Assembly (NCBI GenBank): GCA_002077065.1
Contig: NAJO01000048.1
Span: 1 to 64,000 of the forward strand
From: Cryoendolithus antarcticus
Taxonomy: Eukaryota; Ascomycota; Dothideomycetes; Cladosporiales; Cladosporiaceae
Reading direction: 5' to 3'
DNA length: 64,000 nt
Shown piece after piece: positions 41,201 through 51,466 of this stretch. The notes beneath the pieces were generated by a model. That model ran no database searches. It was not told where the DNA came from and worked only from the letters and a program-made list of their open reading frames with translations. Position 1 is the stretch's first letter. The number at the start of each line of letters is the position of its first letter. The translations under genes and the position numbers were made by a program.

Positions 41201-42255
41201 TTTGTGCCACCCCAGAGGAAAGCGTTCTTGTCGAGTCCCTCAGGCTCGATCGGCGCATCTGCGGGACGAAGCTGGACCGAGTCTTTCAGCACAGGCGTGC
41301 TCTCACCCGACAGCATAGCCTCGTTGACAATCGCACTCCCCTCAATCAGGACCATGTCACACGGCACTCCGCTATCCTCTTTTGTGCGACTAACGCTGAC
41401 CATCTCTCCAGGGAGAATTCGGTCGCTCATGATCTCTACCCACTTCTTCTCGCGGTACACGTATATCTCATACGGCTTGATACTCATGCCGCGAAACTCC
41501 TTCAGCGTACGTTGTCTTTGCCAGACGACAGTCGATTCGAAAACTACCAGCATGAACAGCGTGAAGAGCGAGTAGTACCAGTACTCGTCCAGCATCCAGA
41601 GACCAACACAGAAGATCTGGAATACGAAGAAGGGTGCCACAGCGTGTTCCTTGAAAAGCTCCGAGAAAGAAGGGACCGGAATATCGAAGAGATTTGGTCC
41701 GTAGTGTTGCTTGATCCTCTCGATCTCCGCAGCCTTGACCAGGCCCTTTGACTCTTGGAAGTGACCGATGAGAGGCTTCGGCTCCTTGTCCATCTCATAG
41801 CTCAGTGGCGCAAAGCTGCCTTTGACCTCATCGTACAGAAACCTGCGCTTCTGGAACAGGAAGCTGAGGTTGTCCTTCCCTCCGACCTTATCCCTGACGA
41901 TGTCGCATATCTCCGCCGCACCTGCGTTCGCCGCAGGAATGACCTTGATCAAGCCAGCATTCTTCAGACTGCTAGCCTGCGTCGCGGTGAAGAGCGCGTT
42001 GACGTTAACGTTCCAAAAAGTCGCAAGCCACACCAGACTCTGGATCGTGAAGATCGTTCCGCTGAAGACGAACGTCCATTCTTGCCCGTTGATGTACTTG
42101 TTGTAGCGATCCTCAGATAGGTAAACTGCGAAGAATGCGGGCCAGATACCGAGGAAGGGCCAGATATAGTCGTGCAAAAGGAAGGGTTTCGGGTTATGGA
42201 GGGTCGCCGACTTGATCGAGGGATTGTCGACCAGAGGTGCCCTGCTCGATGTCAT
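38268..42255 (-). CDS. SPF1: P5A-type ATPase, SPF1 family (ER transmembrane-helix dislocase)
   Basis: Two exons, 42,255-38,926 and 38,873-38,268, joined in phase 0 across a 52-nt intron (GTAGGA, branch TACTAAC, GACGCAG); 1,311 residues. I chose the ATG at 42,255 (MTSSRAPLVDN); the in-frame ATG at 42,312 adds 19 atypical residues. P-type ATPase motifs are complete: SGES at 316-319, the P5A membrane signature PPELP at 463-467, phosphorylated Asp506 in DKTGTLTGE, and GDGTNDV at 865. The second exon supplies the last membrane helices and a Lys/Glu-rich tail. P5A ATPases sit in the ER and remove mistargeted mitochondrial tail-anchored proteins; loss disturbs ER homeostasis. Length is slightly above yeast Spf1 (about 1,215). 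Confidence 0.96.
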
Positions 42256-43850
42256 TATGGGTGTGGGTGATGATGTATCACGTATGTTCATACATGGCGA
42301 CGTCGAGAGCACAGTGGCAGTGAGGCGGCGGTGGCAATAATTGTCGCGAACACCTGTCGACTACGCACATGTGAAGGCCCACGACTTTCTACGTGCCTCC
42401 CCTATTGGCCGAAGTTTGTCCGATAGGTGTCTTTCGACCACACTTCCCATGTGCAATCACTCCCATCGTGAACCTCGTTACTAGTGTCTGGGCTCCTTAC
42501 GACCCGCTACAGCCACCCCGGATACTGCTTGCTGCTGACGCTTTGGGGACGACGACATCAACACGTGGATATACGCTGTCGCCTCAACGATGCGCCGTGG
42601 GCGGTGCACGCACGAACAACGGCCAAGGTCACGAACAGCCTTCGATCGACTACAATGCTTCCTTATTGGTTCGCACATATAGTGTTAGCGACTACTGATG
42701 GCTGATAGAAGACATGGTAGTACCGGTGGCGAAGTGTAATGCTCGTAAGACGGATCTCCTCTGTCCTCCTAACACGTGTCAAGAAGGGTCAGCATGTATC
42801 TGCTTTACTTCTCACTTCGCGCCTTTCATATTCACGACTGTATGCTCAAAATCAATTCACAAGCTCCTCCCTCCTGTCCATCACAACTTTTGATGTCGAA
42901 AGCTGCACGTTAACATAATGACACCACTGTGGCTTGAAAAACAACTGGCGAAAGAGACGCACGTCAAAGCCGCAGCTAACGTCTCCTTGGACACCACACC
43001 ATGCCTAAAGTTTCTCGAGATCTTAGTAATTAATCTACACGTTAACTAGGGCACAACCTAGATATAGGGTATAGCCCGTAATAGTTGTAGGCCTACTAGA
43101 TTATATAGGCTTAGTCGAAAATGATTTAAACTCTTAGTAAGTATAGGTATAGGTTCGTATAATCGTAGATAGAGTAGACTAGAGTAGGAAGTAAGCACTA
43201 GTTCGGAGATTATGCACGAATTCCCTTCTACATAAATAGAGAAATCGTCTCCGAACCTAGCTTACACGTGTTATAAAAACTGATAGGTAAATGAGAAGAT
43301 TAGGGTTGTCTATAATGATTAAATAATTGCTATACTTTCTTATTGTTCTATCTATTATACGTAGGAGTGGACAGTCCTGTTTAGCTCCTAGGGCCTAGTA
43401 TCTAAGAATGTTTCACCCTCTTCTACTCTGTTCGAAGAGCTACACGTTATAAGGAATATCCTTGCAATAAGAAGTAACCTAATTTGCGCTAGATTGCGCG
43501 ATATACTTTCGCGATGCATGGATCCTCGCGTGGAAGCTTTCTGGATCAGGTGAGATCGGAAGAGGAGTCGGTTTGGCGCTTCCACTCCGAGCGAGATCCG
43601 ACCGCGTCGACATTGTCCAGGTTCGCTTGTCCCTATGCCAGGTTGCGGGGTAGCTTGCCTCTAGCCTCATAATGAGAATGCTTGTCCCATGCCAGGGATG
43701 GAGTCTTGCTCATTCCAGTGTTATCTGCCGAGAGCCTGTTGTGAACCTGATTGACCTCTAAGTAACACGACTACAAACTTTCCCTCAATCCAGTCCTAGC
43801 CTCCTGTGTTTGCTCAGAGATCCCGACGATCTTTTACGAGAACGACGAAC
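42256..43850. other. Intergenic between divergent SPF1 and HET genes, with RIP island
   Basis: About 1.6 kb. The left part (to about 42,990) has normal composition and contains the SPF1 promoter. Then a TA-rich, RIP-like island runs to about 43,500, and normal sequence returns before the HET gene. Short frames only; no supported gene. Confidence 0.55.
43010..43490. repeat. RIP-like TA-rich island, left of the HET gene
   Basis: TA, TAG and CTA are abundant and CA/TG are reduced compared with flanks, as in the subtelomeric block. No coding motif can be read. An imperfect inverted repeat lies inside it: arms about 43,191-43,209 (GTAAGCACTAGTTCGGAGA) and 43,248-43,265, loop 38 bp. This could be the relic of a small inverted-repeat element. 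Confidence 0.5.
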
Positions 43851-45173
43851 ATGAGGGTTCTCCACTCTACGAGTCTCGAGTTCACGGAGATTACAATTGG
43901 ACGGGAAAACAATCCATCGTACGCGATCTTGTCTCACAGATGGGGTGACAACGACGCGGAAGTCACCTTCCAGGAGCTTCCACGACAAGTCGACATGACC
44001 CTCGAACAACAGAAACCTGGTTTTCATAAAATCAGACGTTTCGCAGAGATAGCAGTGAATGCGAATGTAGAATACATCTGGGTCGACACCTGCTGCATCG
44101 ATAAGACTAGTAGCGCAGAACTCACGCAGTCCATCAATTCGATGTTTCTTTGGTACCGGCAGGCGAAGTTCTGCTGTGCATACCTTGCAGATGTATATGG
44201 GATGGAGGAGGTGAAACCATCCCATTTTCCGGAGCACCTTGTCTCTTTCAAAGAGAGCGTTTGGTTCACGCGTGGATGGACTTTACAGGAACTGATCGCA
44301 CCCAAGGTTGTCCAATTTTACTCTAGCTCATGGGAGCTGATTGGCGAGAGAAGCGACATGTTTGACGATCTGAGGAAAGTCACTGGGATCCATCCTGAAG
44401 CTCTGAAAGGCACGCCCCTAAAGCACTTCTCTGTTGCAGAGAGGATGTCATGGGTAGCAAAGCGCAGAACAAGCGTTCCTGAAGACATGGCGTACTGTCT
44501 CATGGGCATTTTTGACGTCAATATGCCACTGCTCTACGGAGAGATGATGGAGAAGGCGTTCATTCGTCTCCAGCAGGAGATTATGAGGAGCTCGGACGAT
44601 CAATCGATATTTTGTTGGGTAGATGAGACGGCAGCAGGAGTACCAGATAAACGTATGGGCCTGTTGGCCAGCCACCCGATACATTTCTGTAAATCGAAGG
44701 ATATCGAGTCAATGGGTTTCTGGGCAACAAGTGATCCATTCGAGAACACCAACAAAGGCTTGCGAGTCCAGTTGTATCTCACGCGTACGAAGGAAGATGG
44801 GAAATACATTGCTTCCTTGGAGTGCCGAAGGACAAATTCGCTTGAAGCTCCATTAACGATCACGTTGGAACGTCTCTCTGGACTTGATGACAGCTGGTCC
44901 CAAAGCTCCGCATCTCAGTTTGCCAGGGTCCAGTGTGCGCGCTCCCTCTGGCATGAACACGACAACTTGACTACACAGAATGGTGCGCACAGAACGATAT
45001 ATGTTAGACAGGACCAGGACCTACACTTTCAGAAGGCCAAACAGCCATTGGAATATGTTCGCTTGCTAATCAATGGACATGCACCATCTGCAGATCGCGT
45101 TCATCCCACATCGCAATGGGATCCTCAGACAAGTTTGTTTGCGATGATGAAGGAGCATGGGGTTGACTCCTAG
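43851..45173 (+). CDS. HET-domain protein, possibly truncated by an in-frame TAG
   Basis: 440 codons from MRVLHSTSLEF, the usual start of this family; an in-frame ATG 45 bases upstream adds an atypical leader. The HET domain spans about residues 20-170, with YAILSHRWG, YIWVDTCCIDK, MFLWYRQAKFC and WFTRGWTLQELIAP. A conserved middle part follows (RRTSVPEDMAYCLMGIFDVN, MPLLYGE), typical of HET proteins with the vegetative-incompatibility layout. HET proteins can trigger cell death after fusion with a genetically different strain or in response to other non-self cues. The frame stops at TAG (45,171-45,173) but the same frame continues open for 130 more codons. The gene lies between two RIP-mutated islands. 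Confidence 0.85.
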   Translation: MRVLHSTSLEFTEITIGRENNPSYAILSHRWGDNDAEVTFQELPRQVDMTLEQQKPGFHKIRRFAEIAVNANVEYIWVDTCCIDKTSSAELTQSINSMFLWYRQAKFCCAYLADVYGMEEVKPSHFPEHLVSFKESVWFTRGWTLQELIAPKVVQFYSSSWELIGERSDMFDDLRKVTGIHPEALKGTPLKHFSVAERMSWVAKRRTSVPEDMAYCLMGIFDVNMPLLYGEMMEKAFIRLQQEIMRSSDDQSIFCWVDETAAGVPDKRMGLLASHPIHFCKSKDIESMGFWATSDPFENTNKGLRVQLYLTRTKEDGKYIASLECRRTNSLEAPLTITLERLSGLDDSWSQSSASQFARVQCARSLWHEHDNLTTQNGAHRTIYVRQDQDLHFQKAKQPLEYVRLLINGHAPSADRVHPTSQWDPQTSLFAMMKEHGVDS

Positions 45174-45566
45174 CAACGATCAAAGCAAGGGACTGCTCAA
45201 TTCACTCAAACTTTTACTCACGATGAATATAGCTATCTTGTTCTTTTCGGGCTTACGGAGACAGGCAGCCTGTGGACCGTCGTACGCGGCCCAAATTCTG
45301 CTGGTGATCCGTTTGCGCCGTACAAGTTGTATCAATGCACTGGAGAGGAGCGTGAGAATTGGCGACACAAAGAAAGTACTATACCGCGAGATAGCATGAC
45401 GAAGTTGGTCATGACGGCAGTTGCGAAACAGGGCCAGCACTTCAAGACACCTATCTGGATACTTGAGGTGGAGTCAACTGAGGTAGCGAGATACACTCCG
45501 CAGGAAATGAAACAAATGAAATGGGAAGAACAACGGCGCGGCCAGGATTATAGGCGTCTTCGCTAG
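45174..45566 (+). other. In-frame continuation of the HET gene beyond the TAG
   Basis: Directly after the stop the same frame runs for 130 codons to a TAG at 45,564-45,566. It reads as ordinary protein: FTHDEYSYLVLFGLTETG, SLWTVVRGPNSAG, APYKLYQCTGEERENW and TPIWILEVEST. This resembles the beta-rich C-terminal part of other HET-domain proteins. It is either the lost tail of a gene inactivated by a CAG-to-TAG change, or a readthrough extension. The six bases after the stop, CAACGA, fit the yeast leaky-stop pattern CARNBA. Confidence 0.65.
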
Positions 45567-46845
45567 GTAGTCTATAGTCCTGTAATGTGTTATGGCTCTG
45601 TACTATATTACAATCCTCCTATCTCTCGCAGACATGACATTTTCCAAGAAGGCATAGCATGTTATAGCCAAATATTACGACCCTGCGACTACTAGGAGGT
45701 CGACAGGATGCTATTAATCGCATGAACGTCAATTTAGCTACGTCGACGGAGTATAGCTATTACAGGGCGTGGTTAGTATGTAGTAACAGTGTAGTGCCGT
45801 AGTACCTTAGGCACCACGCCTAGCGGCTACATGCGCACTACCTACGATAAGTAGGCGGGTATTACGCTAAGCAGCGAATAGTCTTAGGATCTAGGCCGTG
45901 ATTGCCTCGCGTCGTCCTATACGTTACGAGATACCTAATTGTTGTGACCATCATCCACCGCTATGCATTCCATCAGACCAGCCGAGAGCGCTATCGGGGC
46001 TGTACTCAAAGTGTGTTGATCACGCAAGGTGTGCGTGGTCTCGCCGAGAAGCTATGGGTCGACCGTAACATCGTCCTCGCCCGACTTCACTTAGAGCCGG
46101 GAATCGCGAAGCTTGTTCTCGAACACATCGCCGCGTACGCAACCGACATTTTCGGCCGCATGGACCGCGTCCCTTGTCGTAGTGACTGCCGCGATTGCGC
46201 CGTAGCACCACGACCCGCCGTTCGGCGCGACGGGGCTCCTGCAGAGCGAATCGTATACAGTCTTAAAGAACGGGGTAAGGTCCTGCATGCTGCTGATCCC
46301 ATGTACTCCAAGAGATTGTACGAGATTGAACGAGTGCGGCTACCTATAGCGCAACCTCAAAGAGGCTCCTTCAAGCGGGTACAGAGTCGATGCATGAAAT
46401 GGCTGATCGGGAGGCGCTGCTAGCCATCGTAATATTAGCTCAATTGCAGATAGAATCATGTTGAAATTGGCAGGTCACACAATGAGATCTACATGAACTC
46501 GAGTGCGCTCTGTGTGTTACACAAATCAGGGTGCACAAGGCTTGTGTCATTACTACATGTAGATTTGCTGGCACTGCCAAGAGCCATCTATGTGTATCTT
46601 CTAGATCACCGCTGCATTATCTTACCGAGCGGATATCATCCCCACTGCATTGTTCACATCGTAAGTGCTCGTCAAGCCGCTTCTTGACTCTGCTGGTCAA
46701 GTCGTGTGCGCCTTGAGGGGATTTGTGCTTGAGCCGCCGTTCCCTGTTAGTTTACAAGTGCGGCATGGTCACTGTGATCGCAATGCGCCGAGCCAACTCG
46801 GTAAAGCAGGTAGACATTGGAGGCCTAGCATGCCGTGTTACACGC
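45567..46845. other. Interval with second RIP-like island, no supported gene
   Basis: From about 45,590 to 45,900 the sequence is RIP-like, rich in TA and TAG; an 8-bp perfect inverted repeat (GGCGTGGT at 45,766 and ACCACGCC at 45,813) lies inside. A plus-strand frame at 45,902-46,423 (173 codons) has no domain, and its codon content looks random with many Arg. I do not call it a gene. The right part holds the 3' end of the HAD phosphatase gene. Confidence 0.45.
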
Positions 46846-47621
46846 TCAGTGCTCCTTGAATACCTCCGGGAAGCATTGCCGTAGTTCCTCCAGTTCGGGG
46901 ATTTGAAAGTCTCCAACAGGCTTGGGAGGTGACGTCGAGACTGGCTCGACTAGGTGGACGCTCTTCCAGCCGTACTTCTTGCTGCCTATGACGTTGATCG
47001 TGGAGTCGTCTGAATGATGATCAACACGGACGATTGACACTGACGACAGTCTGTGAACAAGAGCTTACCAACGAAATAACAATCTGCTGCGTTTTGTGCA
47101 CCTGACTCTCGCATGGCCTTGTCGTACATGGCCACTGCGGGTTTGCAGAGTAGAGGCTGAACAGTATAGTCGCAGTACGTAATGCCTTCGAATAGATCGT
47201 CGATCTCGAGTAATCGTACTACTCGCTGGCCATGGGTGATGTGTGCGTTTGTGAAGAGCCAGGGCTTGATCTTTGTGCGGTCAATGTCCTGGAGGAGTTG
47301 CCGTAGCTTAGGATTGGGCTTGATCAGACCGTCCAATGGCAGGGCATCGTCAACGAGCCGGTTGTACTCGAGTGGATCGACGCGGTGATGTCTTGCTAGC
47401 CCTTCGATTGCAAGTCCGTAGTCTTTGTAGTACCGTTGATGCAAAGTCTCGGCATCCTCCTGCGTCAGTCCCAAATGATTCTGGAAATAATTGTCGATCA
47501 GCACGCCCATGAGATCGTGAATCTTGTAGCTCTTCGGGTAGAGACAGTTGTCGATATCGAAGAAGAAGACACTACGCTGATCTGTTGGTGCTCCATCTGC
47601 GAGATGCCCGTTCGCACTCAT
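46846..47621 (-). CDS. HAD-superfamily pyrimidine 5'-nucleotidase-like protein (SDT1/PHM8 type)
   Basis: Two exons, 47,621-47,069 and 47,009-46,846, with a 59-nt intron (GTAAGC to ATTCAG) that splits the codon for the first Asp of the DDS motif; 238 residues. HAD motif I reads FFFDIDNCLYP near residue 20, motif II TNAHITHGQRV, the conserved Lys lies in LLCKPAVAMYDKAM, and motif IV is VDDSTINVIGSKKYGW. This arrangement is that of yeast Sdt1 and Phm8, which dephosphorylate nucleoside monophosphates or lysophosphatidic acid. Probably cytosolic. It is divergent from the 911-aa protein gene, with 245 bp between start codons. Confidence 0.9.
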
Positions 47622-47866
47622 CGCGTCTCGAATGCTTTACCTGCACTTCACCCCCAGCTACAGCGCTCGTCAACGTTTTATGAAAACGAGGCGACCATGG
47701 AGATTTCATCATTGTCTGAGTCAATCGCATTCAATGCATCATGCACAAGCGACGGCAGGCGGCTAGAGCCGATCATCCGTCACGCTAGTGATTCTGTGCA
47801 TCAAGTCTCGAAACTCCCTGCTCACTACCACCGCTTCTGCCGAGTGCATCGACAAGCGCGTCTGCG
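47622..47866. promoter_or_regulatory. Short bidirectional promoter region
   Basis: 245 bp between the ATG codons of the nucleotidase-like gene (leftward) and the 911-aa protein gene (rightward). It must carry both 5' leaders and core promoters. No defined element recognised. Confidence 0.5.
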
Positions 47867-50602
47867 ATGGCGACTCTCGCTGGCACAGCTGCACAGGACA
47901 GCGCGAGTGATGACGCTGATGGTAGCAGCGCAGACGCGTTCTATCAGCAGCTCTTCGCCGTCCGCGATGCTGTTGTCGCTGGAAGCCACGCGAAGATCGT
48001 CTTACCTGCCGGCGCAGTAGAGCGACTGAAGACTTCACTGCGAGATTTGGATGGAGTATTCAGCTATGAGGACGAGCCTGAGCGTATTGCGCCGCGAGTA
48101 CAAAGCGATGGCAGTGTGCAGACTAACACAGCATTGCCTTCCGACAGTGTGCAAGATGATTTGCCCGGCTTGGGTTCGGCAGCGGGTACGAAAGTGGTGG
48201 ACTCATTCAATACAAAGACTGCGTCTTCTGGACTTGACCCCATCTTTCTTGAGAAGTCAGACAGCCTTGTGAAGGCGGAGAGTCGCCTCAAGCGTCAGCG
48301 CATTGAGAAGGATCTCGCGACGCAGAGTGACAGTACCACGCAGGCAGTACATGCCGGTGGAGGCGGACCCCTGGATGTCGATGCTCTCCTTGCAGCTGCG
48401 CAAGAACGCTTTCCACACGTCTCTGCTACAGAGCCACAGTCGGCCATTGATGTGGCAAGTGTTGTGAGCTCATTCGACGAAAATGACTACTACTCTAGTC
48501 TGGTTGAAAGTGAATGGTCACCCGATGCCCCCTCAGCTAAGGGTTCTGATCGTCACATAGGTTCCTTCATGGCCGACTTCGAGCCACTCCAAGTAGTCGC
48601 GTCTGCTTCAAAGACTGCAGCTGGGACACATGGTAAGGTTGTGGTACCATCCAAGCCGCTGGCGAGTAACAGCGTGGACAATTCTCCTGCGTCGAGTCGC
48701 GCACCGTCTCGTGCACAAGAGGTCAACGGTATTGATGAGGCGGATGATGAGGACGAAGAGTACTCTCCACCAGAGCCGATTGTTCAAAATGGCGCGCGCG
48801 GCGTTCGCAAGGCAAGTGTGAATATGCTTGAGGATGGCGAAGAGGAGGAATCGGACTATGAGCCGGGTGAGATTGCACAAGTAGTGGCAAATGGAAGCCA
48901 GGCATTCAACGGAGTGCATCCAGCTCTCCACTACCAGGAAGCGCCAACCTACCGAAGCCACCTCACCCATATCGCCGCACCACAACCGAATCGTGTCTCG
49001 CCTCTGGCCGTTCAGAAAGGGCCTAATGTTGAGCTCGAGCTTGTCAATGGCCGTCCTGAGATCGTGCACAAGCAGACCACACGACGTGGGTATCCCATGC
49101 AATCCCGCGCATCCTCGACTTCACCTCCAGCTACACGCAACGGACCGGCACCAATCGGCAAACGGAAGAGCGCTCGTCTCAACAAACAGGCTCCAGCCGA
49201 GCCGAAGGGCAAGAAACGCAAGCGGACCAACGAGCAGCAGAACAACAACACGGCGAGGAAGCGCCAGGAAAGGTATCGTGCTCAGTCACCACCATCTCCC
49301 AACACCCAGATGCCTGCAAATCAAGAGCCATACATCAAACCGGAGCCCATCTCACCGCCCGGCATCAGCGACGTGCCTGTACCTCCAGAGTATACTGGCC
49401 GCCTGAGCAATGCGCAGCAGCCGATTGAGATTGATCTTGACTCTCCTCGACAGTATGTCCAACGCGATCAGTATGCGTACGCTCCGCCTGCTCCGTATGG
49501 CTATGCTCCACAGCCACCACAGCCTGTAGAGTATCGAGCAGTATCATCAGGAGGCTATCGCACAGTGCAGCGCGATACACAAGATCTGCGTCGGGTTGCC
49601 TCTTTGCACCACACTCAGCGACCAGTCTCGCCATCAAGAAACGTCTACTCTCCTGTCGCACCATATCATGCTGCCAGCCAAGGGCACATGGACATGCGAC
49701 AGCCTTCGATGGCGCCACCTGCAACGCCTGCGAGGTACATCGAGCAACCGCCAGTTGACTCGTATCACGCACCATCGCAAGCCGTTCGTGCGCAAAGCTA
49801 TCGTGAGAGTAGCCCAGCTTTCATGGCGCCTCCTGCGGCGCGACCTCGACAGATTGTCGTTGATCAGTATGGGCGTCAGTTCTACGCCGCTGAGCCGGTG
49901 GTTCCGCTCGCTTCTCAGCCAGTGTATCAGTCTGAACCGGAGCCATACTACGAGCGAACACAAAGCAGGATGCCGACGATGCCGCCACCGCAGCCAAAAC
50001 AACATGTCTACTACGAATCGGATGATCAGCGCGTGGCACCACCTCCGCAGCCGCTTAGGCGGCAGTATCAGCCCGAGGCTCCTCTTGAGTACATGGACAC
50101 TAATGGCTATCGCGTGCGAGAACACACCGCTCAGCCTCCGCAATACGCTGCCGCTCCTACGTCGCCGGTGCACCAGAGCATGCCGCAGTACGAAACCATG
50201 GCACCACCTCCGCCAGTCCGCCAAGTCTACAGAGATGACCAATACCAGCAAATGCCTCCACCGCAACTTGCGCCGCCACCTCAGCCCACGTCTCCAGTAT
50301 ACGCTGCACCTACGCGGGCCTACAGCGTTCGACCAGAAGCCTACGAGCCCACAGCTGCAACCCAGTACATGCCTCGTCAAGCTAGCGTCGCGCCGCTCCA
50401 GTACGCACGCCAAGATATGCAGCCTCTATCAAGAGCAGCCAGCATCATGCCAGGAAGCGAGTATGGTGTACCCGTGTATCAGCAGCAGCAGCAGCGCGCG
50501 CCGAGCTATGCGATGCAGCCGCCCGCACCTGTGAGATACGTAGATGAATATGGGAGGGAGCTTGTGCAGCAGGATATGAGGCAAGGTAGCCAGTTCAGAT
50601 AA
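47867..50602 (+). CDS. Large disordered Pro/Gln/Tyr-rich protein, 911 aa
   Basis: Single frame from ATGGCGACTCTCGCT. The N-terminal ~70 residues look folded (FYQQLFAVRDAVVAG, VERLKTSLRDLDGVF). An acidic motif DENDYYSSLVESEWSPD occurs near residue 205. Around 440 there is a basic stretch, KRKSARLNKQAPAEPKGKKR, resembling a nuclear localisation signal. Beyond about 480 the chain is Pro, Gln and Tyr-rich (YAPPAPYGYAPQPP, MPPPQLAPPPQPTSP) with a short poly-Gln tract near the end. This composition is common in fungal RNA- or chromatin-associated proteins that form condensates. I recognise no named domain and cannot assign a function. Confidence 0.75.
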   Translation: MATLAGTAAQDSASDDADGSSADAFYQQLFAVRDAVVAGSHAKIVLPAGAVERLKTSLRDLDGVFSYEDEPERIAPRVQSDGSVQTNTALPSDSVQDDLPGLGSAAGTKVVDSFNTKTASSGLDPIFLEKSDSLVKAESRLKRQRIEKDLATQSDSTTQAVHAGGGGPLDVDALLAAAQERFPHVSATEPQSAIDVASVVSSFDENDYYSSLVESEWSPDAPSAKGSDRHIGSFMADFEPLQVVASASKTAAGTHGKVVVPSKPLASNSVDNSPASSRAPSRAQEVNGIDEADDEDEEYSPPEPIVQNGARGVRKASVNMLEDGEEEESDYEPGEIAQVVANGSQAFNGVHPALHYQEAPTYRSHLTHIAAPQPNRVSPLAVQKGPNVELELVNGRPEIVHKQTTRRGYPMQSRASSTSPPATRNGPAPIGKRKSARLNKQAPAEPKGKKRKRTNEQQNNNTARKRQERYRAQSPPSPNTQMPANQEPYIKPEPISPPGISDVPVPPEYTGRLSNAQQPIEIDLDSPRQYVQRDQYAYAPPAPYGYAPQPPQPVEYRAVSSGGYRTVQRDTQDLRRVASLHHTQRPVSPSRNVYSPVAPYHAASQGHMDMRQPSMAPPATPARYIEQPPVDSYHAPSQAVRAQSYRESSPAFMAPPAARPRQIVVDQYGRQFYAAEPVVPLASQPVYQSEPEPYYERTQSRMPTMPPPQPKQHVYYESDDQRVAPPPQPLRRQYQPEAPLEYMDTNGYRVREHTAQPPQYAAAPTSPVHQSMPQYETMAPPPPVRQVYRDDQYQQMPPPQLAPPPQPTSPVYAAPTRAYSVRPEAYEPTAATQYMPRQASVAPLQYARQDMQPLSRAASIMPGSEYGVPVYQQQQQRAPSYAMQPPAPVRYVDEYGRELVQQDMRQGSQFR

Positions 50603-51466
50603 GGGGTGTACTTTGCAGGATGTACGATACAACTTGATGAAGATCGTGGTCCCGTTCTGGGCCCGTGTTACTAGCACTGTAGTACTGCAGTGCCAAATAG
50701 GACTACGATGAAGTCCCTCATACGCTAAGCAGTCGTGCCAGTGCAGGATAAGTCAGCTGTGTCACCTTTTCTCCAGAGTCATTTTGACGCTCTTGCGCTG
50801 CTATAGTGTACGCTGCACAAGTGTAGATCAATTCTACTGCTACGGATAGAGAGAGACCGTCGCTTGCTGCAGGTCTATGGCTCCGAGGGACAGGCGCAGA
50901 GGATAGAGAAGTGTTAGTTCTTGATCTTGTCACACCTTGGTCGTGCAGCAGCCGAAGGCAATATCAGAAAGCAAGGTGATCGATGAGCTATCTTTCAGTG
51001 ACACTAGGTTTAGATCTTCGACATCATGGATTGTAATCACAAGAGCACAGGAAACTGACCAGCTGCTGAGAGAGGAGGGCGAAACACGGTGAATTTGAAC
51101 AACGTCTGGACCCGGAACATCGTATCGCCGCTGATAGCACGTGACGCGTTCACTTCGACGTCTGACCAACATTATGACCGGCAACACCCTGGACTCGAGC
51201 ACACTAACGATACCCAGGTCGTTTCCATGTACAAGTGTGCTTGCTAACACGGTGTTCCGCACGGATTGGACTTCTGTTCTTACACTCTTCTTGCCTGGGC
51301 TTATTCCTCTTTCCTACCTGCTTTCTCTCCGGCCAGCACAGCATCGGCCTGTGCTAACACACGTTCACACATGCATAAAATCCAGAACTTTACCGGGCAG
51401 GCGAGACATGGCTGGGACAAGATACCGTCGTCTATTGGGTTCGGCTCGCGACCCCAACCACACGAA
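50603..51466. other. Intergenic, no gene seen
   Basis: About 860 bp between two plus-strand genes. A minus-strand frame at 50,930-51,262 has no domain. Plus-frame codons upstream of 51,467 are open back to 51,266 and could belong to a longer N-terminus of the KH protein (for example an ATG at 51,371). Confidence 0.5.

Noticed and set aside
45902..46423. 173-codon plus frame after the HET gene
   Set aside because: Arg-rich, no domain, adjoining a RIP island; probably chance.
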